This document shows, piece after piece, positions 16,311 to 25,928 of a stretch of DNA of 62,107 nucleotides. This DNA is from a virus: IMG/VR virus record IMGVR_UViG_3300029267_003445, positions 1 through 62,107 of that record. The stretch is one strand, 5' to 3'. Made by a program: the position numbers and the translations under genes. How positions within the stretch are numbered: the first letter of the stretch is position 1; each line of letters starts with the position of its first letter. The notes below the pieces were generated by a model. That model was not told the origin of the DNA and searched no databases. It saw only the letters and a program-made list of their open reading frames with translations.

Positions 16311-17474
16311 GTGGACGGATTTGAAGTGTTGGACGGGCTTGAAACTGCGGAGCCCTCGCTTGTTTTGCCCGAGGATTGGGAGGGGGCGCGGATATGCCTC
16401 CGGTTTTCTGGGGGCGTCGGGGACGTTGTGGTTGCGATAGGCGGCACGGCCGCGGCACTTGCTGCGAAGCAGTGTCATATCACGGCTGCGTCTTTGCCTC
16501 ATCAAATGCCTCTGCTGCGGCAAATGGTGGGGGTAGACGCGGCATGTTCGTCCACGGCTCTGAACGACCCAGCAAATCGGCTGAAATACGATGTACTATT
16601 GGAGTTTTCGCAGGTCTTTAACCGTTCCCGCACGTTGCGGCCGGGGAGCTATTACGGGCACGTCACAAAGAGGGTAGGTATCCCCGTTTCTCCCGGGCGG
16701 TTTCTGTTTGCCGGGTCGGTGCCCCCGGTTCCGAAGTTGGCGGTTGTCCACACGGGTTCGTCTAACCCTAATCGGAGATGGGCAGAGGCGAAATGGCGGG
16801 CGGTCATCACTGGTTTGTCGGCACACGGATACGCGGTGCGCTGTCTGGGCACGAAAGACGAGTGGGGAATACACGCGCCCGGGGACAATATTGAAAAGCT
16901 AAGTGAGCTGTCTGACGATCTGTTGTGGCAAGCGGAGCAGTGCGCGGCGGCGGAGTTATTTGTGGGTACGGACTCGGGGTTCGCTCATATTTGTGGCGTG
17001 TTGGGGGTACCGGGGGCGGTTGTGTTTACGAATACAGAACCGGCGGACGTGATTGGGGAGTACCCGTCATTGAAGGCCGTTCACGCCTATGATAGACTAG
17101 GAGTAAGACCGACCCGAAGCTTGCGCAAGGACGATCCTGACGCGATTACGTGTGGGGCGGCAATAGAACCCGAAGATGTGTTTGAGGTGTTGCGGTTGTC
17201 GAAGCCCGAGGTGGAGCCCGTGGCGGAGCAACCGATTACACGCCCCCGCATTCTCGTTCCCTCGGGGCGAGGCACGGCGGCGATACGAACAATTGAACGA
17301 ATGTGCGATGTGAGCTACGTTGGTCGAGAGGCCGAGTTTGATGCGGTTGTTTTTGTCTACAATAAAGGGACCCGGGCCGTTCGTACGGCGAGCCCGCCGC
17401 GCCTTTTGTTGGCATCTTGCACGGACCCGGATCAGGCGATGCGAGCGTTGCGTGAAATTCTAGCGGCGAGGTAA
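16311..17474 (+). CDS. Glycosyltransferase family 9-like (heptosyltransferase fold)
   Basis: A 387-residue GT-B protein. The N-terminal half contains LRFSGGVGDVVVAIGG, and the nucleotide-sugar half contains VVHTGSSNPNRRWAEAKW, GYAVRCLGTKDEW, ELSDDLLWQAEQCAAAELFVG and GTDSGFAHICGVLGVPGAVVF, the typical GT9 (ADP-heptose:LPS heptosyltransferase) pattern. About 80 C-terminal residues form an extra domain. It sits between the capsid terminator and structural genes, suggesting glycosylation of a virion protein, although a role in altering host surface glycans is possible. GTG start after GGAGGTG. Confidence 0.85.
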   Translation: MDGFEVLDGLETAEPSLVLPEDWEGARICLRFSGGVGDVVVAIGGTAAALAAKQCHITAASLPHQMPLLRQMVGVDAACSSTALNDPANRLKYDVLLEFSQVFNRSRTLRPGSYYGHVTKRVGIPVSPGRFLFAGSVPPVPKLAVVHTGSSNPNRRWAEAKWRAVITGLSAHGYAVRCLGTKDEWGIHAPGDNIEKLSELSDDLLWQAEQCAAAELFVGTDSGFAHICGVLGVPGAVVFTNTEPADVIGEYPSLKAVHAYDRLGVRPTRSLRKDDPDAITCGAAIEPEDVFEVLRLSKPEVEPVAEQPITRPRILVPSGRGTAAIRTIERMCDVSYVGREAEFDAVVFVYNKGTRAVRTASPPRLLLASCTDPDQAMRALREILAAR

Positions 17475-17478
17475 TACG

Positions 17479-19569
17479 ATGCCCATTCTTGGTGGATTTT
17501 GGGGAAACCCGATAGACACGACCGGGATTAATTTCCTCGGCACGTGGGACGCAAATGCAAACACCCCAACGATTGTGAGCAGCACTCATAGCGGGGACCC
17601 GGGGGATTTCTATATTGTTGGGACTGCCGGAACGACCAACATTGACGGAGAGGCAAGTTGGGCGGTTGGGGACTGGATTATCTGGGACGGAACGAAATGG
17701 AGGAAGCTGGACAATACGGACCTCGTGACCAGTGTGAACACTCAGACGGGTGCCGTTGTGCTCGGGGCCGGTGATGTGGGTGCGGACCCCGCGGGTACGG
17801 CGGCGGCGGGCGACGCTGCGCATCTTGCGGCATTCAATCACTCCCTAATTGCCACGGCGGTCCAGGCGAGCGTGCTTGAGGACCAGAAGGACCCGACCGG
17901 GTTCGTGAACCGTACGGACTCGTCGATTTCGTGGTCGGATGCCGGGCCGGGATACACGTTTACGATTGACAAGACGGGGGCGGGTTGGACGTTTTATATT
18001 GCGGGCGTCGCTTACACAAAGACGGCGGCTGAGTCGGTCCAGCTCAACCCGGCGTCAGAGGGTCTGCACTATATCTATTATGATGATTCTGGCGTGTTGC
18101 AAGAGACGAACGCGTGGTCCGATGCGTTGATTACGGATTATGCTCTTGTGGCGATGGTGTACTGGGATGCCACGAATAGTCTGGGCGAATTGATGGAGGA
18201 GCGGCATGGATGTAACATGTCGGGAACGACACATCATTATTTACATGACCAGATCGGAGCGGTGTGGGAAAGTGGCCTAGCTCTTGGCGATATATCGGCA
18301 GACCAGGATGGCAGCAATAACGCGCATGCGCAATTCTCCGTCGCCACGGGTGAGATTTACGATGAGGACGTGCCGCACACAATAAACGCAATTGCGTCTA
18401 ATGTAGGACTTGAAATTTGGTACTTGGACGGTGCTAATTGGCGAAAGACCACGAATGCCGGGTACTCTTTCATTACGGATGGCGTGACAAGTCGCATTGC
18501 CTATAACAACGCAGGGGCACAGACGGCTGTTGGGGATGGGAAGTATGTGCTCGTGCACGTATTTGCGACGAACTTCGCAGACGGTAATCCGATTGCAATT
18601 CAAGGGCAAGCACAATATGACAATATTTTAGCGGCTAGGGACGGGGCTGAAACGGAAATTGCGGCTCTTAATTTGAGCGGGTTGCCAAGTCCTGAGATGA
18701 AGGCGATTGGTACGGTTATCTTTCAAACGAAAGATTCTTATACTAACGCGGTGAATGCCCGCATCCGTTCCACGGACGGCGGTGACGACTATGTGGATTT
18801 CCGTGTCAACGCGGCGGGCCGTGGTGCTCCTGCGACGGACCATGGTTCTTTGGGCGGGCTTGCGGACAACGACCACCCGCAATATGTGATTCAGGGGTTG
18901 GACACTAACGACTATTCGATTCGGCCGACCGTAGATGGTGCAACTGCTGGTAATGCTCGGGGCGAGAGTTCAGTGGACTTGCAAACGTCGCGGACGGCTG
19001 CGACAATGGTTGCCTCTGGTGCGAACAGTGTTATCGTCGGCGGGGCTAACAATACGAACGACGTTGCGTACGGACAAATTCTTGGCGGCCTCGGCGCTAC
19101 CGTGTTGCGATACGGGGAGCGTGCGCAGGCAAGTGGACAGTTTGCGGCGGCGGGGGACGTACAGAACGGAGAGGCGTCGCTTCGGCGGTCTACAACGCAT
19201 AGTGATACGACGTGGTACACGCTTAATCCCGATGGGACGGCTGCGACAAATCTGATTACCATTCCCGAAGACTCAGTAATGGTTTTCGATGCATTGATTA
19301 GTGGTATTACGGCGGGCGCAGCGGAGTCTTTTGGATTCCAAATCCGGGGCGTGATCGAAAACGACGGGGGTACTACCTCGATGAAAGGCACGCCGGTCAT
19401 TGATATTTTGGACAGGGCGGACGACACGGATTTTGAAGTCCAGGCGATTGCCAGCGATGCGAATGACGCGCTGCTGATCCAAGTTCGGGATTCCGCGGGA
19501 GACTCTGGCCTGACCGTTCGTTGGGGCTGTAATGTTCGATGGCAGGCCACGATTTATCCGGCACCTTAA
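17479..19569 (+). CDS. Virion fibre or appendage protein
   Basis: A 696-residue, Gly, Ala, Asp and Thr-rich beta protein. Near residue 90 it has VNTQTGAVVLGAGDVGA, a motif common in phage tail fibres, preceded by GTWDANANTPTIVSSTHSGD and DWIIWDGTKWRKLDN, a carbohydrate-module-like segment seen in fibres. The middle is repeated beta structure; the C-terminal 150 residues (SVMVFDALISGITAGAAESF) resemble a fibre head. Probably receptor binding or head decoration. Position between capsid and neck genes hints at a head fibre. Confidence 0.7.
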   Translation: MPILGGFWGNPIDTTGINFLGTWDANANTPTIVSSTHSGDPGDFYIVGTAGTTNIDGEASWAVGDWIIWDGTKWRKLDNTDLVTSVNTQTGAVVLGAGDVGADPAGTAAAGDAAHLAAFNHSLIATAVQASVLEDQKDPTGFVNRTDSSISWSDAGPGYTFTIDKTGAGWTFYIAGVAYTKTAAESVQLNPASEGLHYIYYDDSGVLQETNAWSDALITDYALVAMVYWDATNSLGELMEERHGCNMSGTTHHYLHDQIGAVWESGLALGDISADQDGSNNAHAQFSVATGEIYDEDVPHTINAIASNVGLEIWYLDGANWRKTTNAGYSFITDGVTSRIAYNNAGAQTAVGDGKYVLVHVFATNFADGNPIAIQGQAQYDNILAARDGAETEIAALNLSGLPSPEMKAIGTVIFQTKDSYTNAVNARIRSTDGGDDYVDFRVNAAGRGAPATDHGSLGGLADNDHPQYVIQGLDTNDYSIRPTVDGATAGNARGESSVDLQTSRTAATMVASGANSVIVGGANNTNDVAYGQILGGLGATVLRYGERAQASGQFAAAGDVQNGEASLRRSTTHSDTTWYTLNPDGTAATNLITIPEDSVMVFDALISGITAGAAESFGFQIRGVIENDGGTTSMKGTPVIDILDRADDTDFEVQAIASDANDALLIQVRDSAGDSGLTVRWGCNVRWQATIYPAP

Positions 19570-19585
19570 AATCGGGAGTTTGAAA

Positions 19586-19981
19586 ATGCAATTTGACCAC
19601 TCTGCGAAACTAATCGGTGAGGGTCTACTCAGCTCTTTGGTTGTGTTGTTTGACGGCGGCGGCAGTGCCATCACAACAGGGGTGAAGAGTTTTATCCAGA
19701 TGCCCTTCGCGTGTACTATCACAAAGGCCGTCCTCTTGGCGGACCAAAGCGGTAGTATCGTGATCGATATTTGGAACGATACGTACGCCAATCATCCACC
19801 CACGGACGCGGATTCAATCACGGCTTCAGCGCCGCCCACGTTGAGCACTGCGGTTAAGTCTTCGGACAGCACGTTGACCGGCTGGACAACGGCAATAGCG
19901 GTGGACGACATTCTGGCGTTTAATGTGGACTCGGCAACCACGGTCACGCTTGTGACCCTCATCCTTTCCCTGGAGCGATAA
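19586..19981 (+). CDS. Hypothetical virion protein
   Basis: A 131-residue beta-rich protein. The segment ITKAVLLADQSGSIVIDIWNDTYANHPP and the end AFNVDSATTVTLVTLILSLE resemble small fibre-tip or capsid-decoration domains that often follow large fibre genes. ATG 19586 follows GGGAG by seven bases. The stop overlaps the next start. Function is inferred only from context and composition. Confidence 0.6.
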   Translation: MQFDHSAKLIGEGLLSSLVVLFDGGGSAITTGVKSFIQMPFACTITKAVLLADQSGSIVIDIWNDTYANHPPTDADSITASAPPTLSTAVKSSDSTLTGWTTAIAVDDILAFNVDSATTVTLVTLILSLER

Positions 19982-21075
19982 TGAGCGCGTTGGCAGACGC
20001 GGTTGCCTACCGCGAAAAATTAAGAGTCTTTCATAACGAGTCGTTGCCGAGCGGGGAAATCCGCGGTGCCGACAAGGAGTGGCGTCGTGATATTTGGCGT
20101 GAGAGTCAGCGTATGGCGACGCAGCAACTTCGGGAGGCTCGTAAGGTAATCAAGGCCAGAAAAGTAGACGCAGACCTTGAAAGTATTGTCGGCCTGGACA
20201 AGATGAAGTGGCCTGTCCATTGCAGTTCGTGGGAGGATCGGCTAGAGCGTATTTGCATGTTGCGAAACGTGTATCCCGAAGGGTACGAAAAACACGGTGT
20301 CGTGGATAATGAATACGTAAAGCTCAAGCAGTCGCCAGATGCTAAGCACCTCAGTAAGAGTGTGCCGTTGATCTGGAGAAAAGACCCGCCCCCGCCGGAC
20401 CCCTACGAGGACATTTATAACGATTACTCGCTCACGAATGTTGGCGTCTCCTATACGATAGACACTACGGATGGTCTATGGGTAAATGTCAGCAATCAAA
20501 ACAGAGCCGATGATTGGGTTATTTGGAAGGACCGTAACCCCGATTCGTTTTCTAATTTTGAGCACTTGTTCAAGTTCACGCCCGGCATTTCTGGGTCCGC
20601 AGATTGGGCAAGCTGTACGGCGTGGGGCGTGGTGAATACGTCTCCCGCAAAACACCGTCGAGACGGGTATGCTTGGATAGACAACAACGATGACGCTATG
20701 TTCGGTCGCCCGTATTCGAGCAATACCGGGCCGACGAATAAATACTATCTGTATTGTTGTTATGGGGCGGGAACCGACAACGATAACGGTGACCAGACAG
20801 AGGGCACTGCGTACTATCACACCGTCGAGCGTATCGGTGTTGATTTGCAGATGGAATATCGTACCGGAAGTCATTCGGGAACACTAATTGATACTCTGTC
20901 CGCAACGAATGACAGTGCGGTAACGACCTACAGATACAACGTTGCAGTCGCCGGATGGGACGAGGCGAATAGCTGTTGTGCAATGAGCTATAAATTTGAG
21001 GACTTTGATGTTCAGTGGGGGTACACTCCGGGCGGCGGAGGCCCTCGAACCTCGGCAGTGATTATGAGCCTATAA
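19981..21075 (+). CDS. Hypothetical virion-associated protein
   Basis: A 364-residue protein with two parts: about 120 helical, Arg/Lys/Glu-rich N-terminal residues (adaptor-like), and a beta-rich C-terminal domain with SFSNFEHLFKFTPGISGSAD and AGWDEANSCCAMSYKFEDFDV, suggestive of a carbohydrate-binding or jelly-roll fold. It overlaps the preceding stop by one base. I place it with head or tail decoration proteins; no family is recognised. Confidence 0.6.
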   Translation: MSALADAVAYREKLRVFHNESLPSGEIRGADKEWRRDIWRESQRMATQQLREARKVIKARKVDADLESIVGLDKMKWPVHCSSWEDRLERICMLRNVYPEGYEKHGVVDNEYVKLKQSPDAKHLSKSVPLIWRKDPPPPDPYEDIYNDYSLTNVGVSYTIDTTDGLWVNVSNQNRADDWVIWKDRNPDSFSNFEHLFKFTPGISGSADWASCTAWGVVNTSPAKHRRDGYAWIDNNDDAMFGRPYSSNTGPTNKYYLYCCYGAGTDNDNGDQTEGTAYYHTVERIGVDLQMEYRTGSHSGTLIDTLSATNDSAVTTYRYNVAVAGWDEANSCCAMSYKFEDFDVQWGYTPGGGGPRTSAVIMSL

Positions 21076-21096
21076 CGTTTTTGAGAGGAGATAGAA

Positions 21097-21393
21097 ATGG
21101 CGTCAGCCGCATCAAACCAGACCATCACGGCCGCGGAAACGGTACTGTTCAATCAGGCTGCGGACGGGGGTCACTGCAATGAGTTCTTCGTGGGTGTTCG
21201 TTCTACCGCGGCGAACCCGTTGCAAGTGCACGTAGATGGATTGCACAAATCCGGGGAGTTCGTTGGCATGCCCGCGGGTTCGTCTTTGAGTTTCAAACAC
21301 AACATGCACGGTATCGGCAAGGTCCTCGCAAAAGGGGAAGGCGGGAACTGCGCCGGTGTTGACTATTGTGTAATCAGTCGCGTCGGTTTCTAA
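21097..21393 (+). CDS. Small hypothetical virion protein
   Basis: A 98-residue beta-rich protein, start ATG after AGAGGAGATAG. The composition (MASAASNQTITAAETVLFNQ, then SGEFVGMPAGSSLSFKHNMH) is similar to small capsid decoration proteins. Its codon choice resembles that of the capsid gene, hinting at high expression. Function not established. Confidence 0.55.
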   Translation: MASAASNQTITAAETVLFNQAADGGHCNEFFVGVRSTAANPLQVHVDGLHKSGEFVGMPAGSSLSFKHNMHGIGKVLAKGEGGNCAGVDYCVISRVGF

Positions 21394-21403
21394 GGGGAAA
21401 GAA

Positions 21404-22048
21404 ATGTCCTACACGCCTCCCGGCGGCCCGGGTGCCGCTTACCAGATGGTTCGATTGTTCACGGTGTTTGATACCGCGGAACGTCGTAACCTATTGAACA
21501 ACAATCTAACGTCGATTGCGGATGCAATTACTTCGGACGCGGCGGACATTGCTGCGAATACCGTGGCCATCGCTGCGAATACCTCGGCCATCGGTGTGAA
21601 CACGCTGGCTATCGCTGCGAACGTGGCTGACATTGCCACTAACACGGCTGACATTGCCACTAACACGGGCGACATCGCTACTAACGCGTCCGGCATTTCC
21701 GATAACGTGACTGCGATAACTGCTTTACAGTTTCCCGCGCAGACAATCATTACCGATGCGTCCTATAACGTTGTGGTCGGGGATAACGCAACGGTGTTGA
21801 ACGCAAATCACGCCGTCGGCTGCGCGATTACAATACCCGCGGCGCTTGTTCCTACGGCGGGTTTTCAAGTATTGATTCGGCAGGTCGGCGCGGGCGCAAC
21901 TACTGTCTCGACTGGCGCGGGTGCGGACTTGAACGGGGTGGACGGTGGCACGTGCACCATTTCCGCGCAGTGGAAGTCTGTTTCTGTAACGTACGTCTCG
22001 GCCGCGATTGGTTGGGTCGTAGAGGGAGCCCACGGTGGAGTCGCCTAA
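21404..22048 (+). CDS. Trimeric fibre protein with heptad repeats
   Basis: A 214-residue protein. Residues about 40-105 consist of seven-residue repeats of the type IAANTxA and IATNTAD, a classic trimeric coiled-coil shaft. The C-terminal 110 residues (NVVVGDNATVLNANHAVGCA onward) look like a beta-structured fibre tip found in many phage fibres. Likely a head or tail fibre. The DNA of the shaft is a degenerate 21-bp tandem repeat. ATG start after AAGGGGAAAG; the stop overlaps the next ATG. Confidence 0.75.
   Translation: MSYTPPGGPGAAYQMVRLFTVFDTAERRNLLNNNLTSIADAITSDAADIAANTVAIAANTSAIGVNTLAIAANVADIATNTADIATNTGDIATNASGISDNVTAITALQFPAQTIITDASYNVVVGDNATVLNANHAVGCAITIPAALVPTAGFQVLIRQVGAGATTVSTGAGADLNGVDGGTCTISAQWKSVSVTYVSAAIGWVVEGAHGGVA
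21541..21711 (+). repeat. 21-bp degenerate tandem repeats coding a coiled-coil shaft
   Basis: About eight copies of a unit like gacattgccactaacacggct in frame, coding heptads such as ADIATNT. Units diverge at third positions but stay in phase. Confidence 0.8.
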
Positions 22049-23052
22049 TGACTATTCGATTAAATACTATTGCGATGAATCAACAAGGTCTGACAGAGCC
22101 GGATTTTGCTACGGATGCATTGATCTGGCTGACGGAGGGCGGTCTAAATTTTGACGGCGGTTCGGGTGCTCTGACCTCTTGGGACAATAGCGGCAATGGT
22201 GGGTCGAATTATGATTTGGACACTGTAGGGGTTCCACTTGGTACTTCCGAGGTTACTAGAGAAGGACATTCTGGATTATTGATACAAGGAGGCAGCGACA
22301 TAACACCTTCTGCGGGGTATCAAGTATTACCGAATTTTAACGGTGATATTTTCATGGTGTTGAAGCCGGTTTCGGCCAATACTCAAATTTATTTGCCAGA
22401 TGCTTTCCCCGCCCCCACAACACCTCCGCCTTATCATTCGGCTGGTTTTCAGTTGAATTATGGTGCTTCCCCGACCTATATCCTGGGTCTAATTTGGATT
22501 GATACAACGTTGTACGCACAACCCTTCACTGGAGCGGCGAACAAGTACGCAGACTGTTCTATCTTTAACCCGAATGAAGGTATTTATACTCTCGCGGGCA
22601 CACACAACGGAGAGTCATATTGGTCAGGGGCGGGGGGTTATCATATTTGGTATAACGGGGGCGGGTTGTGGTACATGTCAACCACTGTTGGGGTTCCTCC
22701 TGCGACTGCGTGGTACGAGAAGTCCGGTAGTTCCGATCCAGATGGTGACTATGCGCCGAAAGGAATTGCGAGCGGTACGTTTACTGTCACAAGTGGTGTA
22801 GACCCGGCCCCGAATACTGCGTTCCTAGTGCACCTCAAGAAAAGCGATGTAAGTGGGAAACTGGAGTGGGAGATGGGTACGCTATCCGGCGATGAAAACA
22901 TGGGGGCGTCTAATTTTAGCTGGGCAAAGATAGGTAAGAATACTAACGCGGGGGACCTTGAGCTGTATGAGGTCGCCGTGTTCAATTCTGTGTTGTCGGA
23001 CAGCGATGAACAAGCCGTTATAGATTGGTTTGAATACAAGTGGAATCTTTAA
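22048..23052 (+). CDS. LamG/concanavalin-like virion protein
   Basis: A 334-residue protein with a lectin-like jelly-roll: FATDALIWLTEGGLNFDGGS, DIFMVLKPVSANTQIY, a Gly/Tyr-rich middle, and the end LELYEVAVFNSVLSDSDEQA then VIDWFEYKW, the closing motif of LamG-type domains. These bind polysaccharide. Probable receptor- or cell-wall-binding component. It overlaps the previous stop by one base. Confidence 0.7.
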   Translation: MTIRLNTIAMNQQGLTEPDFATDALIWLTEGGLNFDGGSGALTSWDNSGNGGSNYDLDTVGVPLGTSEVTREGHSGLLIQGGSDITPSAGYQVLPNFNGDIFMVLKPVSANTQIYLPDAFPAPTTPPPYHSAGFQLNYGASPTYILGLIWIDTTLYAQPFTGAANKYADCSIFNPNEGIYTLAGTHNGESYWSGAGGYHIWYNGGGLWYMSTTVGVPPATAWYEKSGSSDPDGDYAPKGIASGTFTVTSGVDPAPNTAFLVHLKKSDVSGKLEWEMGTLSGDENMGASNFSWAKIGKNTNAGDLELYEVAVFNSVLSDSDEQAVIDWFEYKWNL

Positions 23053-23065
23053 CGCGGGAAGTACG

Positions 23066-23764
23066 ATGGGAAATTACACAACGACCGCCGCGGTTCGGGC
23101 ATTCAAGATCAACGGCGCAGTGGTGGACCTATCCGCCTACACAAACGATGAAATCGATGCAGAGATCACACTTGCGGAGGCGGCGATTGAGGCTATCTGC
23201 GGTGACATTTTCTACACGAAGGCGGAAACCAATCTGTTTGATGGCAACGGGCTCAGCACACTGTTCTTTCAGCCGGACCCGCCGTACCCTTTGCTCTCTA
23301 TTACCACGTGCAAGAACTTGGATATTGACGGAACAACCGTTCTGGATACGTATGTGGAAGGCGATGATTATGTTGCCTATGATTACTATATCCAAGTCGC
23401 GTTTGGGTGGAGTGATGATAGTCCGCGCAGGCGGATTGGACGTGGCGGCGTGTGGCCGAGAGGGCAGCAAAATATTCAGATTGTCGGGACGTGGGGCCGT
23501 GCAAGCACTCCGGCGGAGATCACGCGGGCTGCGATTCTAATGGTGTTGGAGCGGTTGAAGCCTGGAAGCACAAAAATGATTCTTGCGGGCGTGCAGAAGG
23601 TGACGTGGGATGATTTCGCCATAGAGTACGACGCGGGTTTTAAGTTTGGGCAACAGACCGGCATTCCCCTGGTCGATCAAATGCTCAGCCGGTACTTGAA
23701 CTTCAGTAGCATGTTTCAAGCGGTGCCGGATAAGAAGCAGACGTTTGACAATCCCCGCTGGTAG
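23066..23764 (+). CDS. Head-tail connector (gp6-like adaptor)
   Basis: A 232-residue protein with the head-tail adaptor pattern: a short AEITLAEAAIEAICGD helix pair after YTNDEID, a beta insertion, then TPAEITRAAILMVLERLKPG and a C-terminal SRYLNFSSMF. Such adaptors form a 12- or 13-mer ring under the portal. ATG 23066 is chosen as the start (CGGGAAG upstream); an upstream ATG at 23030 would overlap the previous gene heavily. It opens the neck-tail assembly block. Confidence 0.75.
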   Translation: MGNYTTTAAVRAFKINGAVVDLSAYTNDEIDAEITLAEAAIEAICGDIFYTKAETNLFDGNGLSTLFFQPDPPYPLLSITTCKNLDIDGTTVLDTYVEGDDYVAYDYYIQVAFGWSDDSPRRRIGRGGVWPRGQQNIQIVGTWGRASTPAEITRAAILMVLERLKPGSTKMILAGVQKVTWDDFAIEYDAGFKFGQQTGIPLVDQMLSRYLNFSSMFQAVPDKKQTFDNPRW

Positions 23765-23767
23765 GAG

Positions 23768-23783
23768 TTGCACGCACGTGCAA
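23768..23783. promoter_or_regulatory. 16-bp palindrome, site 3
   Basis: TTGCACGCACGTGCAA in the 26-base gap between two neck genes, starting four bases after a stop codon. There is no clear promoter beside it. Confidence 0.7.
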
Positions 23784-23790
23784 GGGTACG

Positions 23791-24420
23791 ATGTCTCATC
23801 CTTTGCTTGGATTAGTACACACCGTTGATATTATTCGCAAGGCGGACGCGGATGACGGCGCGGGCGGCATCACGCCCGGGGGCGCTGAGACGGAGGTGTA
23901 CGCGTCGCGGGCGTGCCGATTGACGGTTGCCTCTATTGAGGAGCGGATACAGCGGTTCGGACAGGCGGGCAAGCGCGGGTGGAGCGTGCTCTTGGAGTAC
24001 TCCCCCAACATTGCAGAGGGCGATTTTGTGCGGGTGACGTACGGGGACCCCCCGAACAACACTCCGCCTATCCCGGCAACGTTGCCCACGTGGGGCACGG
24101 TTATGACCCCGGCAGACGTACAGACGCTAGACTCCGACCTAGCGACCCCTCCCACGTACACGGACGGCACGTATACGCTCGCTTTCGGGGGTCAATGGGT
24201 GTTTACATACCCCGGGGGCACCATTGCTCTAGGCGGCTCCGCAACGGATAATCCGTGGGCGCTGTCTGGGTGGCCAGACGCGGGGGACGCGGCGGGGTAT
24301 TGGGAGGTCACCTACGGGTGGGGGACTAAGGATTTTCGGGTACTGAGTGCTCGGGACCAGATTGATGAGGTGGGCGCGTACCACCACACATCCGTGATTA
24401 CGGAGTACGAGGGGGTCTAA
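23791..24420 (+). CDS. Head closure protein (putative)
   Basis: A 209-residue beta-rich protein starting MSHPLLGLVHTVDIIRKADA, which resembles head-closure/stopper proteins that begin with a VDI/R strand and contain RLTVASIEERIQRFGQAG, then EGDFVRVTYG. It ends with KDFRVLSARDQIDEVGAYHH, like the stopper C terminus. A 70-residue insertion in the middle is atypical. Position between adaptor and gp10-like gene supports the call. Confidence 0.65.
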   Translation: MSHPLLGLVHTVDIIRKADADDGAGGITPGGAETEVYASRACRLTVASIEERIQRFGQAGKRGWSVLLEYSPNIAEGDFVRVTYGDPPNNTPPIPATLPTWGTVMTPADVQTLDSDLATPPTYTDGTYTLAFGGQWVFTYPGGTIALGGSATDNPWALSGWPDAGDAAGYWEVTYGWGTKDFRVLSARDQIDEVGAYHHTSVITEYEGV

Positions 24421-24421
24421 G

Positions 24422-24943
24422 ATGCATGTGGTCATGAGGCTGGAGGGAATGGAAAAAGTGCGGGCGCGGCTTGCGGGCGCAGCAAGCAAAATGCCCGCCG
24501 AAGCCGCGGCGGCGATGTACACGTCGGCGCAGCACATTCTTGTCCCCGCGATGCGTATGAAGCTGACTAAAAATCGCAGTATTTTTCGCGGGCAGCTCTT
24601 TCAGCGAATGGGTACGCGTTTCTCGGAGGGCGGTGTTTCCATCGAGGTGGGGGCGTTGGGGGTGCCCTACGGCTACCACGTGGAGCGCGGATGGAAGCCG
24701 GGCGAGGAGACGGTGGATTTTGGAAAGATTTTGCAGTACGTAAAGAAGAAGATGTTTGGAGGTCGCCGTATTGGCAAGAGCGGGCGGGCAAGCGCGGAGT
24801 CGCTTGCGTGGGCGATTTATGATACACTGGAAGAGAAGGGGGCGAAGCCGCATCCATTTGTCATTCCGGCGTGGGAAGAGCGTCAAGACGAGTGGTCGCT
24901 GGACGTGGTTCGGCGGTTGAAGACCCGGTTGGGAAAGATATAA
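24422..24943 (+). CDS. HK97 gp10-like neck/tail protein
   Basis: A 173-residue protein: MHVVMRLEGMEKVRARLAGA, two helices, then a beta part GGVSIEVGALGVPYGYHVERG and KPHPFVIPAWEER, the pattern of gp10-like tail completion proteins. It lies one base after the preceding gene and is coupled to the tail terminator by TAATG. Confidence 0.75.
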   Translation: MHVVMRLEGMEKVRARLAGAASKMPAEAAAAMYTSAQHILVPAMRMKLTKNRSIFRGQLFQRMGTRFSEGGVSIEVGALGVPYGYHVERGWKPGEETVDFGKILQYVKKKMFGGRRIGKSGRASAESLAWAIYDTLEEKGAKPHPFVIPAWEERQDEWSLDVVRRLKTRLGKI

Positions 24944-25413
24944 TGGCGTGGGTGGGACAAGAAAAACTGAACAAGGCAATCGTCGCTGAGCTGGTATCGG
25001 ATGCTTCGTTGGTGACGTTGACGGAACATAGTGCGACCGTGTTGCACATAGGACGCGATACCCCGCTGGTGAAGGGTCGAACGCCCTTCCTCGGGGTGCG
25101 TGTGGCCTCCTCTGTTCCGCTGGTGGGTGTAGAGGTGACAAAGCTCCAGAATGCGACGGTGGAGTTTCGCGCTATTGGTGAGGGGGCGGCCGGGGAATTG
25201 ACAGCGATTAAAATAGCTGATAGACTTGAGGAGTTGCTCCACGCTGCGGACAATAATAGGAGCTATTGGGACCCGAGTGATACGGCTGTACGCTGTTATG
25301 GTTCCCGGTTTCTATCCCGCGCCGGACAGATGTATGATGAAGATACGGATACTTGGGAAGTGCTGGTCAGGGCGGCTTTGATTTGGATTGGGGTCCCCTG
25401 CCCGGTAGCATAG
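24943..25413 (+). CDS. Tail terminator protein (putative)
   Basis: A 156-residue protein in the slot between gp10-like and tube genes. It has the terminator-like pattern of an N-terminal helix (LNKAIVAELVSDASLV), TPFLGVRVASSVPLVGVEV, a helix IADRLEELLHAA and strands ending DTWEVLVRAALIWI. It would form a hexamer capping the tail tube. ATG overlaps the upstream stop (TAATG). Confidence 0.72.
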   Translation: MAWVGQEKLNKAIVAELVSDASLVTLTEHSATVLHIGRDTPLVKGRTPFLGVRVASSVPLVGVEVTKLQNATVEFRAIGEGAAGELTAIKIADRLEELLHAADNNRSYWDPSDTAVRCYGSRFLSRAGQMYDEDTDTWEVLVRAALIWIGVPCPVA

Positions 25414-25432
25414 TTTACGAGGTGCGGAAGAA

Positions 25433-25912
25433 ATGGCTAGTTCCGACAACATTCTTATCGGCGCTGCGCAAATTTCGCTCGACGGTGTAGACCTTGGATA
25501 TACGAAGGGCGGAACGATGCTTCGTTACGAGCCCACGTTTGTCGAGGTCGAAGCGGATCAAGCCGTTGGCGTGGTCAAACGAGGCCGCGCGAACGAACGG
25601 TTTTACATTGTGACGACCCTGTTGGAAATCACCTTGGAGAACCTCCGTATCGCGTTCATGCTTCCCTCCGCAAGTCTTAGCGGCTCAACGCTCACGCTCG
25701 GATATAACGATTCGTGTTGGGTTGATGAGCATGCCCTGGTCTTGGTAGGGGAGGCTCCTAGTTGTGCGACGAGGACGGTCACCATCACAAAGGCGATCAC
25801 GTTCAACAACAAAGAGTATAACATGCAACGCGATGAAGAGAGCGGAATCGAAGTCGAGTTCGAGTGTTTGAAAGACTCGAACGGCGAGTTCGGCACAATC
25901 GTTGACACCTAA
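25433..25912 (+). CDS. Major tail tube protein
   Basis: A 159-residue protein with a tube-protein layout: NILIGAAQISLDGVDLGYTK, EPTFVEVEADQAVG (long loop), TTLLEITLENLRIAFMLPS and a C-terminal EYNMQRDEESGIEVEFECL strand pair. Codon usage is C-rich like the capsid gene, matching a major virion protein. With a tape measure and no sheath gene this indicates a long non-contractile tail. Confidence 0.82.
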   Translation: MASSDNILIGAAQISLDGVDLGYTKGGTMLRYEPTFVEVEADQAVGVVKRGRANERFYIVTTLLEITLENLRIAFMLPSASLSGSTLTLGYNDSCWVDEHALVLVGEAPSCATRTVTITKAITFNNKEYNMQRDEESGIEVEFECLKDSNGEFGTIVDT

Positions 25913-25928
25913 TCCGGGAGGTTTTGCA